From positions 62,001-126,000 of the forward strand of contig JAVLUZ010000192.1 of NCBI GenBank assembly GCA_036768485.1: a DNA stretch of 64,000 bases. The letters are read 5' to 3'. The notes beneath the pieces were generated by a model. It saw nothing but the letters and a program-made list of their open reading frames with translations, was not told where the DNA came from and did not search any database. The translations under genes and the position numbers were made by a program. This DNA comes from Mermis nigrescens. Its lineage: Eukaryota; Nematoda; Enoplea; Mermithida; Mermithidae. Positions within the stretch are counted from its first letter, which is position 1, and every line of letters starts with the position of its first letter. Positions 11,268-23,333 of this stretch are shown one piece after another.

Positions 11268-12150
11268 TTGGTGAAATCCTGAAACGGAAACGATGGGTAT
11301 AATCCGGAAACAGAAACGATGGGTTTTCGAGTCATGGACCCTTCTTAAGCGGGAGATATTTTAAACGGCGTCAGGTACGTCCATCTTGATGGGGTCTGCT
11401 CGGGAAATCCTGGTTTAGACAATTTGGACCACCCTACAGGATGGAGAAGCTCCCAACGAAACTCGTGGTCAGCTTAACATTGTAAATAATGAATACCCCG
11501 TTTTAGAGCCCTTGAGCCCTTCTAAAGCAGGAGATGCTTTGCCAGAAATGAGCTTAGATATCTCAATCTTGATAGGGCCTGCCCTCTCGGAAAACCCAGG
11601 TTCCGGCGGTCTGGACCATAGATGCACAGCATGGCCGATTTGGGTAGGGGGGTCAGTCGGTCTGGGGGGTCAAAATTGGAGCTAGCTTTTTTGGGCCAAA
11701 ATGAGCTCAAAAACGTGCATAAACGCTAAAATAGCGTTAAAACTACGTTATTACACAGTTTCTGGTCGATTTGAAGCACTTTTAAAGAAAATTTTCAATT
11801 TTCATCCGTTTTTGTCCTTCATTTTGCTTCATTTTCCCGACAAAATTTTCAATTTTCCCATTCTGGAGGGTCAGCACCCCTTACGTGCACGTCTGATCTG
11901 GACCACCCCCAGGGTAAAGAAACCCCCGACGGAACTTCTGGTATAGTTAATAATGGGGTATATATACCTCGTTTCAGGCTGCTGAATCCTGCAGCAGACA
12001 TTTCGCTGAAACTCGCTTGGGTATTTTAACCTTGATAGGGGCTGCTCGGGAAACCCTGGTCCCGGCACTTTGGACCACCCCAGGGCAGAGAAACCCCCGA
12101 CAGAAGTAGTGTTAGCTTCCTTTTGTTAAATCCGTATCGGATGCCCTGAG
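11268..12150 (+). repeat. About 185-bp tandem repeat, three units, middle one interrupted
   Basis: The landmark CTTGATAGGG(G)TCTGCTCGGGAAA recurs near 11390, 11570 and 12035, followed each time by TGGACCACCC..AGAGAAACCCCCGAC. The last interval is about 280 bp too long because a MITE-C copy (11617-11895) sits inside the middle unit. With it removed the period is close to 185 bp. Confidence 0.75.
11617..11895 (+). mobile_element. MITE-C copy
   Basis: 279 bp. Starts CATAGATGCACAGCATGGCC and ends TTACGTGCACGTCTG, whose reverse complement CAGACGTGCACGTAA is a weak inverted repeat of the start. Flanks GTCTGGAC and ATCTGGAC (7/8 match) give an 8-bp target duplication. It interrupts the 185-bp tandem array. 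GTCTGGAC resembles the GTCCGGAC-type palindromic target known for P elements. Confidence 0.75.
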
Positions 12151-12464
12151 CCCTGGTTAGTGGGTTCTATTTTGCCAAAAATAGGGGTTAGGGATGTTCT
12201 CGACATCTCTCCTTTTCCGCTTTTTACCGATCGTTTCCCTTTCAACCTCCGGTTTCCGGATTTCACTTTTTCCCGTTGTCTTTAACTTTTTGAGCACTTT
12301 ATGTCTGCTGTATACATATATCCTCATGCTCAGTGGCAGATTGTCGGTAGGGCAGTTGGTCCTGAAAGGGCATTAGCCTAAGATCGTTGGAAAAAAATGC
12401 GTTTTTTACCAAAAAGTGTCTAAAAATGGCGCATGATTGTACATTTCACATTTCTGCGGCGAGT

Positions 12465-12691
12465 TATCTGAGGCGAGATGTCTATCTGCGTCGAGTTATC
12501 TCGAGGCAAGTTGTCTGCGTTGAGTTGTCTGCGTCGAGTTATATGAAGGCGAGTTGTTTTGAAGCCACTTGTCTGCGTCGAGTTATCTTGAGGCGAGTTG
12601 TCCTACGGCGAATTGTCTGCGTCGAATTGTCTTTGAGTCGAGTTGTCTTGGGTCGAGTTATCCTTGCGTCGAGTAGTCTTCGAGTCGAGAA
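12465..12691 (+). repeat. GTCGAGTTGTCTGC minisatellite, left part
   Basis: Units such as GCGTCGAGTTGTCTGC and GAGGCGAGTTGTC are the reverse complement of the array at 5445-5752. The array is split by a MITE-A and resumes at 12950. Confidence 0.9.
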
Positions 12692-12949
12692 CACACCTGG
12701 GCGTGGGGGGTTCGGGGGGGGGTATGCACCCCCAGAAACCAAAATACCCCCAGAAATCAAAATACCCCCCCCAGAATTCAATTTTCGAAAATTTTTTCGT
12801 TTTTTTCGCAATTTTTTGATGCCAATGGATAGTGCTTGATGAGAAACGTCTAAAAATGATGTTATTATAGCCATACCACCATTTTTAAAGCCATTTTTCG
12901 ACCTTCAAAAAATCTTGCACCCCCAGAATTTTCTTGCTGCCCACGTATG
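12692..12949 (-). mobile_element. MITE-A copy inside a minisatellite
   Basis: 258 bp, reverse orientation: starts CACACCTGGGCGTGG and ends GCTGCCCACGTATG. The 8-bp flanks are identical, GTCGAGAA on both sides. It landed inside the GTCGAGTTGTC minisatellite, so the array predates the insertion. Confidence 0.9.
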
Positions 12950-13008
12950 GTCGAGAAGTCTGAGTCCAGTTGTCTCGAGGCGAGTTGGATCTGTCGAGTT
13001 GTCTGGTC
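12950..13008 (+). repeat. GTCGAGTTGTCTGC minisatellite, right part
   Basis: Continuation of the array (GTTGTCTCGAGGCGAGTTGG, GTCGAGTTGTCTGG) downstream of the MITE-A insertion. Confidence 0.8.
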
Positions 13009-14062
13009 ACCGTTTTCAAGACTGCCTTACATAGTGGCAATCCAATTTTTCTCAAATCGGTCTGTATACATATCTACATTGAAGTACACATGAGTAGGAC
13101 ATACCTATGTAATGTACATATATGCGCGAATGTTCAAATTGCTTTTTTGATCTATGACTCAACTCGACCTAGGCGTGAACAGCTGTGTAATTATGCCACG
13201 CTTATACTAAAAGCATTATCCACCGAATTTCAAGCATTTTTCTTAATAAAATCGAAAATTAATCAATAACGATTTTATGTCGTTAACGACGTTATTGAGT
13301 CTTCGTTATCGCGGAAGAGCCGTTATCGTCATTTGAGAAGTTGTCGTTATGGATAACGATAACGCAGACGCTTTCTCACCAACGTGCCAACGTTACATCG
13401 GAGACGCAAATTTTTGCATATTGTATTGCTTTGGGAAGTCAACATTGGCAGATCAAGGATCTTGGATTACGGCTAGTTCTAAATGTTTTTAAGGAAGATC
13501 GAATAATGCCTAAAGTCCATTACAACAGCATAACATAAGCTTTTTCTCGGCATTTTGTAGCGGTATTCGAATCATTCGTAGCGACAGCGCAAAAATCTGT
13601 CCCAGATCTTTGAAATTTCTTTTATAATGCTAAAGAAGACTGAGTTGAATTTTCGGCAGGTTTTTTTTAAAGATTCTTGCTAGTTTTACACCCTCAGATC
13701 CTCAAAATTTAATTGCTTCCCATGTTTGCATGGGGGTCTGGGAGTTGCATGCTCAAGCGCTCCCCAGCGTCCGGGGCAAAGCCCCAGAAAATTTTGAAAA
13801 AAATGACTAGCCTGGTGTATCTTAGAGATATTGAGGAAAAGATCCGCAATACACATCTGTGCTTTTAAAATATTAGTCACATTAAGCAAAAATTAGTGTG
13901 CCATGCTTTAATTCTCTCATATTAATCAGTAAGTATCTGTCTGAAAAACAAACCGGAGGAAAATTTGAAGACCACAATTTCTTCACAGAATTAAACATTA
14001 CAAGAACGGTACTTACTCGTACATACATTTTTAATTTTTGTCACGCCAGGATTTTTCAAAGG
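13009..14062. other. Stretch without a gene
   Basis: It includes a CGTTAACGACGTTATTGAGT / TCGTTATCG-rich block at 13270-13370 that looks like a short diverged repeat of GTTATCG words, and otherwise unassigned sequence. No supported frame. Confidence 0.4.
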
Positions 14063-14070
14063 AATATGAC

Positions 14071-14588
14071 CATAGGTGGGCAGCCCCGAAATTCTGGGAG
14101 GAATGGTGCAAGATTTTTCAAAGGTCAGAAAATGGCCTTAAAAAATGGTGGTTTGGCGAAAAAACACCATTTTTCAACGTTCCTGATTGATCACTATCAA
14201 TTGACATCAAAAAATTGCGGAAAAAAACAAAAAATTTTCAAAAACTAAATTCTGAGGGGATATTTTGTCTTCTCGGGGATGCATATCATACGTGGGCAGC
14301 AAGAAAGTTCTCGGGGGTGAAAGATTTTTCAAAGGTCAAAAATGTCCTTAAAAATGGTGGCATGGCGAAAAAACACCATTTTTTGACGTTTCTCATCGAG
14401 CACTATCCATTGGCATCAAAAAATTGCTAGAACAACAAAAAAAAATTTTTAAAAATTGAATTGGGAGGGTATTCTGATATTTCTGGGGGTATTTTGGTTT
14501 CCGGGAGGAGTGTGCCAACCCCCTTCCCTTCGAACGTTCCACGCCCAGGTGTGGTGCATACCCCCCAAAAGCCCCACGCCCAGGTTTG
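14071..14588 (+). mobile_element. MITE-A copy, outer member of a nested pair
   Basis: Starts CATAGGTGGGCAGC and ends CACGCCCAGGTTTG. The 8-bp flanks are identical (AATATGAC, 14063-14070 and 14589-14596). It is split at its internal GGGATGCATAT site by a second MITE-A (14287-14553). Without the insert it is about 243 bp. Confidence 0.9.
14287..14553 (+). mobile_element. MITE-A copy, inner member of a nested pair
   Basis: 267 bp. Starts CATACGTGGGCAGC and ends CACGCCCAGGTGTG. Flanks ATGCATAT and GTGCATAC share TGCATA (6/8). The host site is the family's own internal GTGCATAC motif; the same internal site is hit at 29324. Confidence 0.85.
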
Positions 14589-14596
14589 AATATGAC

Positions 14597-15689
14597 CCTT
14601 AGTCAATAATACTTGTCCTAAAACTGCTACAAAATAGTCGCATGGCATTTTTGTTCCCTAATTTTAGTTAGATACGTGTTGTACTTGTACATACCTGGCT
14701 TTTTGGAAAATTGGTTGTTCAGTTCAGTTTCTAAATTTTTTTGTTTTCAAGTTATCGAACTTCTTAACATAAAATCTTTTACAACTTCTAAGAAGTTCAA
14801 ATGAATATTTTGTAAATTAAAAGGTTTACATTTCCCCTAAAGTGTAGCTGAGAAACTTGCCATACACTCATGTAGTTACCTTATTTTCCGCCTGAAAACG
14901 CAACACGATCACTCATTGACTGATATGCGAATAACTGCAAGAACTATAATCAGGTGAATGATGGAGGACAAGGAGGGGATGGGGTGGTAGACCATCATTC
15001 GAAAATACCTTCGCAAATCAAGACCCCAGAATTGAATTTTCTAGTGTCTCATATCGCAATTTTGCCCCTTCAGACCTCCAGGAATTGGCCGCTGCCATTG
15101 CATGGCTAAGTGAAGGCATCCCCATCCCATAATACTGATTTGTCTGATTATTTGATTATTTATTAACTGTTAGTATTTATTATATCCGACCACGCATCTT
15201 AAATGGGCATGTGAATTGAAGAAGCGAGAGTCTGGCTGGACGTCGACTGGATCCGCCAATACAAAATTTTCAATTTTTCTCGTACTTCGCGGTTTTCTCG
15301 ATGCTAATGCGTAGAGCTTTGAGAAACGTCGAAGCATGTTCTTTTTGATCCTAGTCACATAATTTCTCAGCTTCAAATACTTTTAGGTCCTCAGAATTTG
15401 GGCACTGCCTATTGTATTCATTGACGACGACTCACCTTAGCAGATGAGAAAAATTTCAAGACGTTAATTAAAATGATTATATGTATACTTAGGTGCGATG
15501 TGTATAAATGTATGTCCTAAGTCAATGATTGAGAATACGGTAAACGTTAACGCAAAATCATCAGCATTTTAGAGCGTACTAAGGTGCACCACACCATCCT
15601 TTAGTCTGTAATTAGGTATGATTGGGCATGAATCTGCCTTTTAGAGTCAATTTCTTAGACGTTTAACCCAAACTATGATTATTCAAAGA
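14597..15689. other. Stretch without a gene
   Basis: Mostly unassigned. A degenerate MITE-A-like remnant (AATTTTCAATTTTTCTCG..TCGATGCTAATGCGTAGAG) lies about 15255-15410. No supported frame. Confidence 0.4.
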
Positions 15690-15697
15690 ATGATCAT

Positions 15698-15958
15698 CAC
15701 ACCTGGGCGTGGGGAGGTTTGAGGGGTATGCACCCCCAGAAGAAACCAAAATACCCCTTCCTCCAGAAATCAAAATACCTCCAGAATTCAATTTTTTGTA
15801 AATTTTTCCTTTTTTTCGTAATTTTTTCATGCCAATGGATAGTGCTCAATGATAAACGTCGAAATATGGTGTTTTTTCGCCATACCACCATTTTTAAAGC
15901 CATTTTTTGACCTTTGAAAAATCTTGCACCCCCAGAATTTTCTTGCTGCCCACGTATG
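15698..15958 (-). mobile_element. MITE-A copy
   Basis: 261 bp, reverse orientation. Starts CACACCTGGGCGTGG and ends GCTGCCCACGTATG. Identical 8-bp flanks ATGATCAT (15690-15697 and 15959-15966). Confidence 0.9.
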
Positions 15959-16158
15959 ATGATCATACTTAAAGGTAAGCGTTTAATTGTTTTTGCGCTG
16001 GACATCATAGTGAACTTTATCAAGTCTAAACATTAGAATCCTTAGCACGGCACGACTATGCCAAAGTCGCCTATTTCGTCAGTTTTAGCTATAATTTTCT
16101 TTACTTTTACCAAAATTATTGTTTATACGTGTACTCGGTTTACTAGACTGGAGGCATT

Positions 16159-16403
16159 CATACGTGGGCAGCACCAAAATTCTGAAGGGGAGGCAGGTGC
16201 AAGATTTTTCAAAGGTCAAAAAATGGCCTTAATAGTATAGCGGAAAAACACAATTTTTCAACGTTTCTCATCGAGCACTATCCATTGGCATCAAAAAATT
16301 GCAAAAAAACAAAAGAAATTTTCAAAAATTGATTTCTGGAAGGGGAATTTTAATTTCTGTGGGGTGCATACCCCTAAACCCCCTCACTACACGCCCACGT
16401 GTG
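16159..16403 (+). mobile_element. MITE-A copy
   Basis: 245 bp. Starts CATACGTGGGCAGCAC and ends CACGCCCACGTGTG. Flanks GAGGCATT and GTGGCATT (7/8). Confidence 0.88.
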
Positions 16404-16411
16404 GTGGCATT

Positions 16412-17047
16412 CACATATTATTCATTTTGAAATTTATTATTCAATAAAAAGGCAAAGCGTCAAAGCCACGGAATAATTCATCAAATAAATCATATCCAGC
16501 CAGCATCTCTATTTTGTATATGTTCTTTGTGATTTACGTCTATTATTTTTATTTCACTTATCTCTTTTTTCAGCGTTTCCTAGCTGTGCGGATAGATCCC
16601 TTGACATAGACTACATTCGTTATCTCCAACTAGGTTCATTTTTGCGGCAAATGTACTGTAAATTCAGCTTGAGTATTTTCGCCCCTCACTTATTGTGTCG
16701 TTCGTTGAAGTTACATAGAATTGATCCATGTTTTACACCTTTGATTTATAATTCCATCATTGTAACATAGCTGTGTTGATCTTAAAATTTTCACAAAGCT
16801 CGTCACAAAATCTGAGGAAGAACTTTTTCCATACTTTTTATTATTAATTTTCATATGCCTCTCTCTCTCTGCTCCTCCATAAGCATAATTGCCCACACTG
16901 ACGTTTGTTTCACGCACCTTTTATTGTGATTGATTTATTCGATCGGCATACTGTCGGATGTAAGTTTGACTTTTTTCATAGGGCAGCATCCCGTAACTGT
17001 TAAAATATTTGCATTCATCATATGTGCTAAAAAGATGCTTACTGTGG
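16412..17047. other. Stretch without a gene
   Basis: Unassigned AT-rich sequence, no supported frame. Confidence 0.35.
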
Positions 17048-17325
17048 TCATGCATGGGAAGCAACAAAATTCTGGTGGGGGTTGAATGGGTCCAAATTGC
17101 TCAAAACTTGTACCATAAATTCAATTCTGGAGTGGTCTGTCGATTTCTAGGGTGATTTTCAGATTCTCGGGAAAAAGGGGAGTCTAGATCAAACATGGGC
17201 AGAAGGTCTTGGGGTCTCTGGACCTCTCAGAATCTGAAAGACTCCTTCAAGTGCTATTTTTGGGAATTTCCATCGGATTCTACCCCACAGAATTTTATTG
17301 TTGCCCATGTGTGGTCAAGAGCCAC
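17048..17325. mobile_element. MITE-like element with GGTCATGCATGGG / CCCATGTGTGG ends
   Basis: Left CATGCATGGGAAGCAACAAA and right GTTGCCCATGTGTG are inverted. Inside are AAAATTCTGGTGGGG near the left and CCCACAGAATTTTATTG near the right, also inverted. It looks like a distant, more symmetric relative of MITE-A. A clear target duplication was not found. Confidence 0.5.
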
Positions 17326-18039
17326 TCCCTTGTGTGACTGTAACATCTTTACAACGTTTGCACTTCTTCTCTTGAGTCGTGATCAGCATTAGATTTGTAG
17401 CGGATGATATTTGTAGGCACTGGAGCGAACATTAATGTAATGAGTTTTTGTTGAAACAACTGGTTTTTGATTATTTTTGCTGACCTTCCGACTGATAAAA
17501 TTAATTCTGCTTTACCTAATTCAGTAATTTTGCTTTTCATTTAATTTATCCGAAATAAAAATTGGAGGCAGAAAATTGTCTTGTTTACTAAAAATTCAGT
17601 TTTGATATTTTTTACCATTTAGAAAGCACATTAGCGATCTCAGCGAATCGTACGAAAACTAATAATTGGTTAAAAAAAGCTGCAAAAGTCATTATATCAT
17701 AGACTAAGGTAATACAATTACGATGTTTGAGACTCACAATTTCATTAAGGAAAATTATCAGTAATCAGATCCATTCCAAGCAGCCATTAAATCCACTCAA
17801 GCTTGAAAAATCAGTTTCTATCATCGTCAGACTTAATTAATTACTTCTAATGACATACTCGTATATGCGCAATATGTGGTTTATAAATACGCAGATCCTA
17901 TGAAGCTCTTCCATTTACAGAAAGGCCCTGCTACTGTTGCTAATTTTCTTTGCTATTAAATACATATACGTAAGAAAAACAGTTTTCCATTACTCTAAAA
18001 TTGATTTCTTGTCAAAAGTTTGTCCCATTCATATGTAGA
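17326..18039. other. Stretch without a gene
   Basis: Unassigned; no frame with recognisable content. Confidence 0.35.
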
Positions 18040-18310
18040 TGCAATTTATGACCGGTCTGAGGGGTCAGCCAGAAAGCTTTTTTGAGCCGAAATGGCCTCG
18101 AAAGCAAGTATAAATGCTAAAATGAGCTTTAAGACTATGCTGATTTCCAGTTCCTAATGACATAGAGCACTTCGCCCGAACATTTTTTATTTCTATGTTT
18201 CTATCTTATATTACGCCTTTTCTCACCATAAAATTCAGAAATTTAGCCATTTTTCAATCCTGGAAGTCTTAAACCTTAGTTTTATTCGCCCAAAGTGCAT
18301 GTCTATGTCA
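18040..18310 (+). mobile_element. Degenerate MITE-C copy
   Basis: Keeps the order ATTTATGACCGGTCTGAGGG, GTCAGCC, CTTTTTTGAGCCGAAATGGCC, TATAAATGCTAAAATG, AATTTAGCCATTTTTCAATC, AAAGTGCATGTCT. Ends are eroded. Confidence 0.55.
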
Positions 18311-18748
18311 CCACATGTACGAGAAACCAAAATTTTGAGAATTCGATATTTCGTCCAAAAATGTCAAGAGCATTCCTCATTAAAAGCAACCAAATTCTGA
18401 GGGTCTGAAAGATTTAAAGGCCGAGAAAATCAGGAAAGAACATGCCGAACATTCAATTCTAGGGGTCTGTTGTAAAGTGTATGGGGTATTGTGCATTATT
18501 GGGGTCCATAGTCCTCATGCCCTTAGTCCGTTGCCCGCCAACTTGTAGTGAACAAGAGTGTTTAAGTGAGCAAAAATATTCATTGACGTTGCTCATTAGA
18601 TTCTTCGGCATTAAAAATAACAGAAAGAGCAAAAAAATTGAAATATAGAACTCGAGCGCTTAAATTAATTTTGCTGGTTATGCCAAAAGCTACTGAAAAA
18701 TTCAAGCCGAATTTCGCTTACGATAGGTATTATATCATCAGTTGTGTG

Positions 18749-19005
18749 CATAGGTGGGCAGCACCAAAATTTCGGGGGGGTCAAAAAATTATGGTCTCAA
18801 AAGTGGTCGTACGGTGAAAAAAAGAACATTTTTCGACGTTTCTCATCGAGCACTATCGAATGGCATCAAAAAATCGATGAAAAAGCAAAAAAAAATTCAA
18901 AAATTGAATTCTGGGGGGAGGGGTATTTTGATTTCTGAGGGGAGGGGTATTTCAACTTCTGGGGGTGCATACCCCCAACTCCCCCCGCCTCCACGCCCAT
19001 GTATG
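18749..19005 (+). mobile_element. MITE-A copy
   Basis: 257 bp. Starts CATAGGTGGGCAGCAC and ends CACGCCCATGTATG. Identical 8-bp flanks GTTGTGTG (18741-18748 and 19006-19013). Confidence 0.92.
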
Positions 19006-19013
19006 GTTGTGTG

Positions 19014-20149
19014 GCATTTTGATAGCTTATATACAGCGTGGTTAAAAAAGGAATGGCATATTGATCCCTATAGCTTCTCTGATACTTGATCAAATTAAAT
19101 GCAGTTTAATTTTTCTGAGAGCCTGTTACCTCTGAAAGAAAGTGCTTGAGTTTCAATTATAATGGCTGAATTGCTTTCGGTTTACACCAAATAAAGCAAA
19201 AGTCGTTTATTTTCGTCTTTTTTCGTAGATTTTCGCCTAAATAAGCCATCTTTACAACAGTGTAACTCCCTAATAGGAAAACATAATTAAACGCGGTTTA
19301 CTTTACATGGAGCCAAAGTAATTTTTTTCTACTGATCTGTCTATTTCTATTTTGAGAGGATAAGTCTGTACGTAACAGTAACATCTTTATCATGGATTGT
19401 TGTATTCCAAGGTTAACTAACGTTTTTAATTTGCCAGCAGTTTCCAAAAGTGCAACCTTTGAAAAGAGATCAATTATTTATCAGTAACTCTAAATACCGT
19501 AAAGCAAGCCATATGTGTAACAAACAAATAAAAGGACTTTGAAATAAAAGCAATTACATTTAAGTGTCTTAAGATTCAGTAAAATTACAGGTTTTTAAGG
19601 ATAAATAATGCTTCTAGCAGACGCTTTCAATACTAAAAAACGATTTCTGCGTAATTTATGTTGACCAACAGCAGCTTAAACTGCATTAATTAAACTTTGC
19701 CACTTTCTTGCAAAGGTCATAGGTTTCTGCACAAAGCAAACCGCGTTTAATTTGTTTTAGTATTGAAGAAGTTATAAGTGCCAATATGTCATTCGTTTTT
19801 TAGCACCCTGCATATTTTGAAAAACAGTGTGTAGGGAACAAAATCATCGGTTAGCGCATTAGCGCTTACCTGTAATATATTTGAAAACCCCAACATATGT
19901 CTACCCCACAGCTATCAACAGCACACAACTGAGAGAAGCAGTCTTTTTCAAACGATAGATATTAATAAAATTTGCACGTTATAAGATAACGCGATCATTG
20001 ACAGTTGTCCTAGCAATTTTCGGGCAACTCAGTCGTAAACGCTTAATCAAAATTTATTTAAAAAAGTAGCAGATGAAAGAATTCTTCAAATGTACTTCCT
20101 GTTTTTCATAATTTGCATTAGTTATTGAGTGGGTGTGTAAAGAGTGTTA
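19014..20149. other. Stretch without a gene
   Basis: Unassigned AT-rich sequence; no supported frame. Confidence 0.35.
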
Positions 20150-20945
20150 AAATCTAGGCGTGAAAAAACATTTTTTTAAACTAATTTTTGCCTTTTTAGT
20201 CGGCCAACATCTCCGGTAATGAGTCGAGAAAATCTTTTTGATAAAAAAGTACTAATCCTCAAGTACTGCACGCGGCACTTGACCGCCTTCGTATAAAGTA
20301 GATAGGGAGTCAGTTCAAGCGGTTTAAAGTTTAAGCTTTGGTCTTCGACGAAAAAAAGCGCATTTTTACTTAATTTAAGTTTGCCAACTTTTCCGATTAT
20401 GAGTCGGGTCAGGCAAATTGTTCTGAAAATAAAGCAAGGGTTACACATTTCACTTACATGCGCTTTTTTAAACTTTACATTGGGTTAAATTTGAAGCTGT
20501 AAACTTTAAACTCTGGGGTAAAAACCATGTTTTATGTCTGTTTTTTGTCTTTCAATTTCTAAATTTATGAATCAAATCGTGCGAACTACTCTAAAAATAA
20601 AGTACGTATTAGCGATTATTCGGTGCACCTGATCGCGTTTCTCTACACTTCATACTGGGTTATTGTTGGAGGTGTTTAAAGTACCAGCTCTGAGGTAAAA
20701 AACGTTTGTGCAATAATTTTGATTGCCAACTTCTCCAGTTATGACGTGGGATGTGCGGACTAATGTAAAAACAAAGAACTTCATAAGGGTTACACGTCGA
20801 AGTTGATGAATTTCGTCACACTCGATTTAGATTCAAAATTGGAGATGTAAAGCTCAAATTTTGATTGAAACGTGTTCCTGCGTCGGGTTTGCCCTTATCT
20901 CCTCCTATTATGAGTCTAGATACGATCAAAAAATTAAGAATGCTT
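20150..20945. repeat. Degenerate tandem array, unit about 160-190 bp
   Basis: Five blocks start with a GTGAAAAAAC / GGTAAAAACC / GGTAAAAAACG-type word near 20160, 20345, 20515, 20700 and 20865. Each continues with TTTG.C..TTTT, a CCAACTT(T/C)TCC..TTATGA motif and AAT.AAG.....GGGTTACAC. Related words occur inverted at 8440-9100. Confidence 0.6.
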
Positions 20946-20972
20946 CATGGCTAAAGGCACACGCATTCTATT

Positions 20973-21207
20973 CGTAGGTGGATGGCACCAAAATTCTGAA
21001 GGGGGGTGTGCAAGATTTTTCAAAAGTCAAAAAATGGCCTTAAAAATGGTGGTATGGCGAAAAAACACAATTTTTAAACGTTTCTCATCGAGCACTATCC
21101 ATTGGCATCAAAAAATTGCGAAAAACAACTAAAAAAATTTCAAAAATTAGATTTTGAGGGGTATTTTGGTTTCTGAGGGGACCCCCGAACTCCCGCGCCC
21201 AGGTATA
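20973..21207 (+). mobile_element. MITE-A copy
   Basis: 235 bp. Starts CGTAGGTGGATGGCAC and ends CGCGCCCAGGTATA. Flanks ATTCTATT and GTTCTATT (7/8). Confidence 0.85.
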
Positions 21208-21215
21208 GTTCTATT

Positions 21216-21689
21216 GCTTAAATTAGTCTGCAGGGTCAATTTTCGAATAAATACTATTCGTGACTTGAAGATTATAAATCTCATTGTAACATCAAGATTA
21301 CGAGCTCGACTGCAATTTCCTTTAAAATTTTCAGTTTCGCAAAGTTTACACTGAAGGCTAACTTTAGGTCCAGGTAATTCTACAAGCTAGACTTTTTACG
21401 AATGCTTAAGGTGACATCAGGAGTACAAATCTAACATTACATTTTCTTCGACTCATTGGTTATGTAAAGTTTACACTAAACATTATCTCTAATTTTAAAA
21501 CCTTGTGGTAGATAATTTTAAAAACCGTTCTCCAAAACATCAAGATTACGACTTTTGTGTGCAGCAATCTAGATGCTGATTTTACAGAGTAACCTTGTTT
21601 TCCGCATCGTTTCGCTGTTTCATTTTATTCAAAAAGTTACTCTCTGAGTTTATGATTGATTTGCATAAATCATGCTAATAAAAATAGTG
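21216..21689. other. Stretch without a gene
   Basis: Contains AGTTTACACT words but no supported frame. Confidence 0.35.
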
Positions 21690-21775
21690 TATATACTAGC
21701 GAAAAAATGCTCTGACAGAAGAGAAAGGATGAATATGCTTGGAATTGAGGGTTATCAAAATAAAAGGACGAACAC
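21690..21775 (+). repeat. Foldback arm fragment
   Basis: AAAAAATGCTCTGACAGAAG..GATGAATATGCTTGGAATTG matches the left arm of the 5830-6605 foldback with substitutions. Confidence 0.55.
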
Positions 21776-22022
21776 GTATTGGTAAATTTTACGATTTTAT
21801 TACTATATAGGTTTATTACAATAGTTATGCAAAACTATAAAACGCGATAAAAACCGAATTATTCATCCAAAATTTTATACATCCATTTCTCAGCAAAATC
21901 TTGGTGACTACTTAAGGCAATAGTGCTACCATAATATTCAAAACAAATCGCCTCATTATATTGGTTGCTCCATCGAAAATTATAAAATTAAAAAATAAGC
22001 TGTCGCCAACTTTTTCCCAACT

Positions 22023-22192
22023 TATAGTCTGTTTCACGCAAGTTTGGGCATAAACTATATAATCGGTGTCTGGCAATATGCCGACATTTTGCGATTATAG
22101 CATTGATGTGATATATAATTATCGTAATCCGTCGGCTTACTTTCTGAAAAATTCTCTAAAATTTATGCCCAAACTTATGCGAAAAAGACTAA
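22023..22192. mobile_element. Short TATAGTCTGTTTCA MITE, second copy
   Basis: TATAGTCTGTTTCACGCAAG at the left, with the inverse TTATGCGAAAAAGACTA at the right. The middle contains ATATATAATTATCGTAATCC as in the copy at 35-204. Confidence 0.7.
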
Positions 22193-23333
22193 AATAAGCA
22201 ATCGGCTTCGTGAAATAATTTAATAAAAAATTTTCTTATCGTGAATTTTATTTCCGCAATTTTTTTTGCCAACGGATAGAACTTGATGAGAGAAACGTTG
22301 AGAAAAAGTGTTGTCTGTATCCAACCACGCTTTTTCTACCCTTTGATTTCAAAATTTTTCGTGATGTGCAGACTCTAACATTGTAGTTCTGCTTATGTCA
22401 TACACAGTTGAAATCATTTTACTATTGACACGTCAGATATAATGAAGTCATTTTTATATCAAATCGGCAATACTGCCTAATTTGCCAGTGAAGATTTTAA
22501 AATTTTATTTCGATTTGCTGGAAAACGAAGGATGGCAAGAGAGCAGTGGCGTATCCTGAATTTGCTGGCAGGCCGGAATCACAACTTTCTCCAAAACTGT
22601 CAAGAGAGGTCCATGTGAAACTGTTCTTATACGTCAAATAACGTTTTTTTCGCCGTTTAGCAGTTAAAATGCGTTTTGAAGCAGAATTTCCTGAAAAAAT
22701 CGAACAACCATAATATTTTGGCGTGTAACAAGTAGAAAAAATTATTTAGATGTCGCTTAATGCAAAACCTGACGCAAAGCACCGGAAGATCCAGGACATT
22801 CAGATAACTAAGAATGCTGAAGAGTAAATAAGCCCGCCGCCTAACTTTCACAGTCTTACTCTACTAGAATAAAATCATAAAAACTTTCATAAATTTTCGT
22901 TCAGAATGGAAAAAATTGTTCACGTAACTGTTTTATTACTCAAAAAATCGGTGTATAGAGCCACAAAATTATTGCTGAGTACGAAAACTATTCTGACGCG
23001 AAAATAAGGCCGTTAGATTGTTATGAAAGTCAGGAATATCATTAAGCATTACATAGGTGCGATGCGACGAAAAAGTCGCCAAAATTGTGATAGATGATGA
23101 CCCTATCGACTTGAAAGATACAATTGAATTCTATGATAGATACAGTCGATTGATGCCACTTAAAAATCCTTGAAAAAGAATAGTTCAAGCGCAAGAATTG
23201 CGGTTTTCGAATAAAACTAAGGGCAATCTGGCAAGAAAACGAAGGACAATCTTATTGGCAACGTCATGTGCATGAAATGTCATCGTATACCACATCGCCA
23301 TATAATTTGTTTTTCGCCGTTTCTCGATATGCC
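22193..23333. other. Stretch without a gene
   Basis: A MITE-A-like fragment (TTTGCCAACGGATAGAACTT) lies near 22265-22330. The rest is unassigned. Confidence 0.35.
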
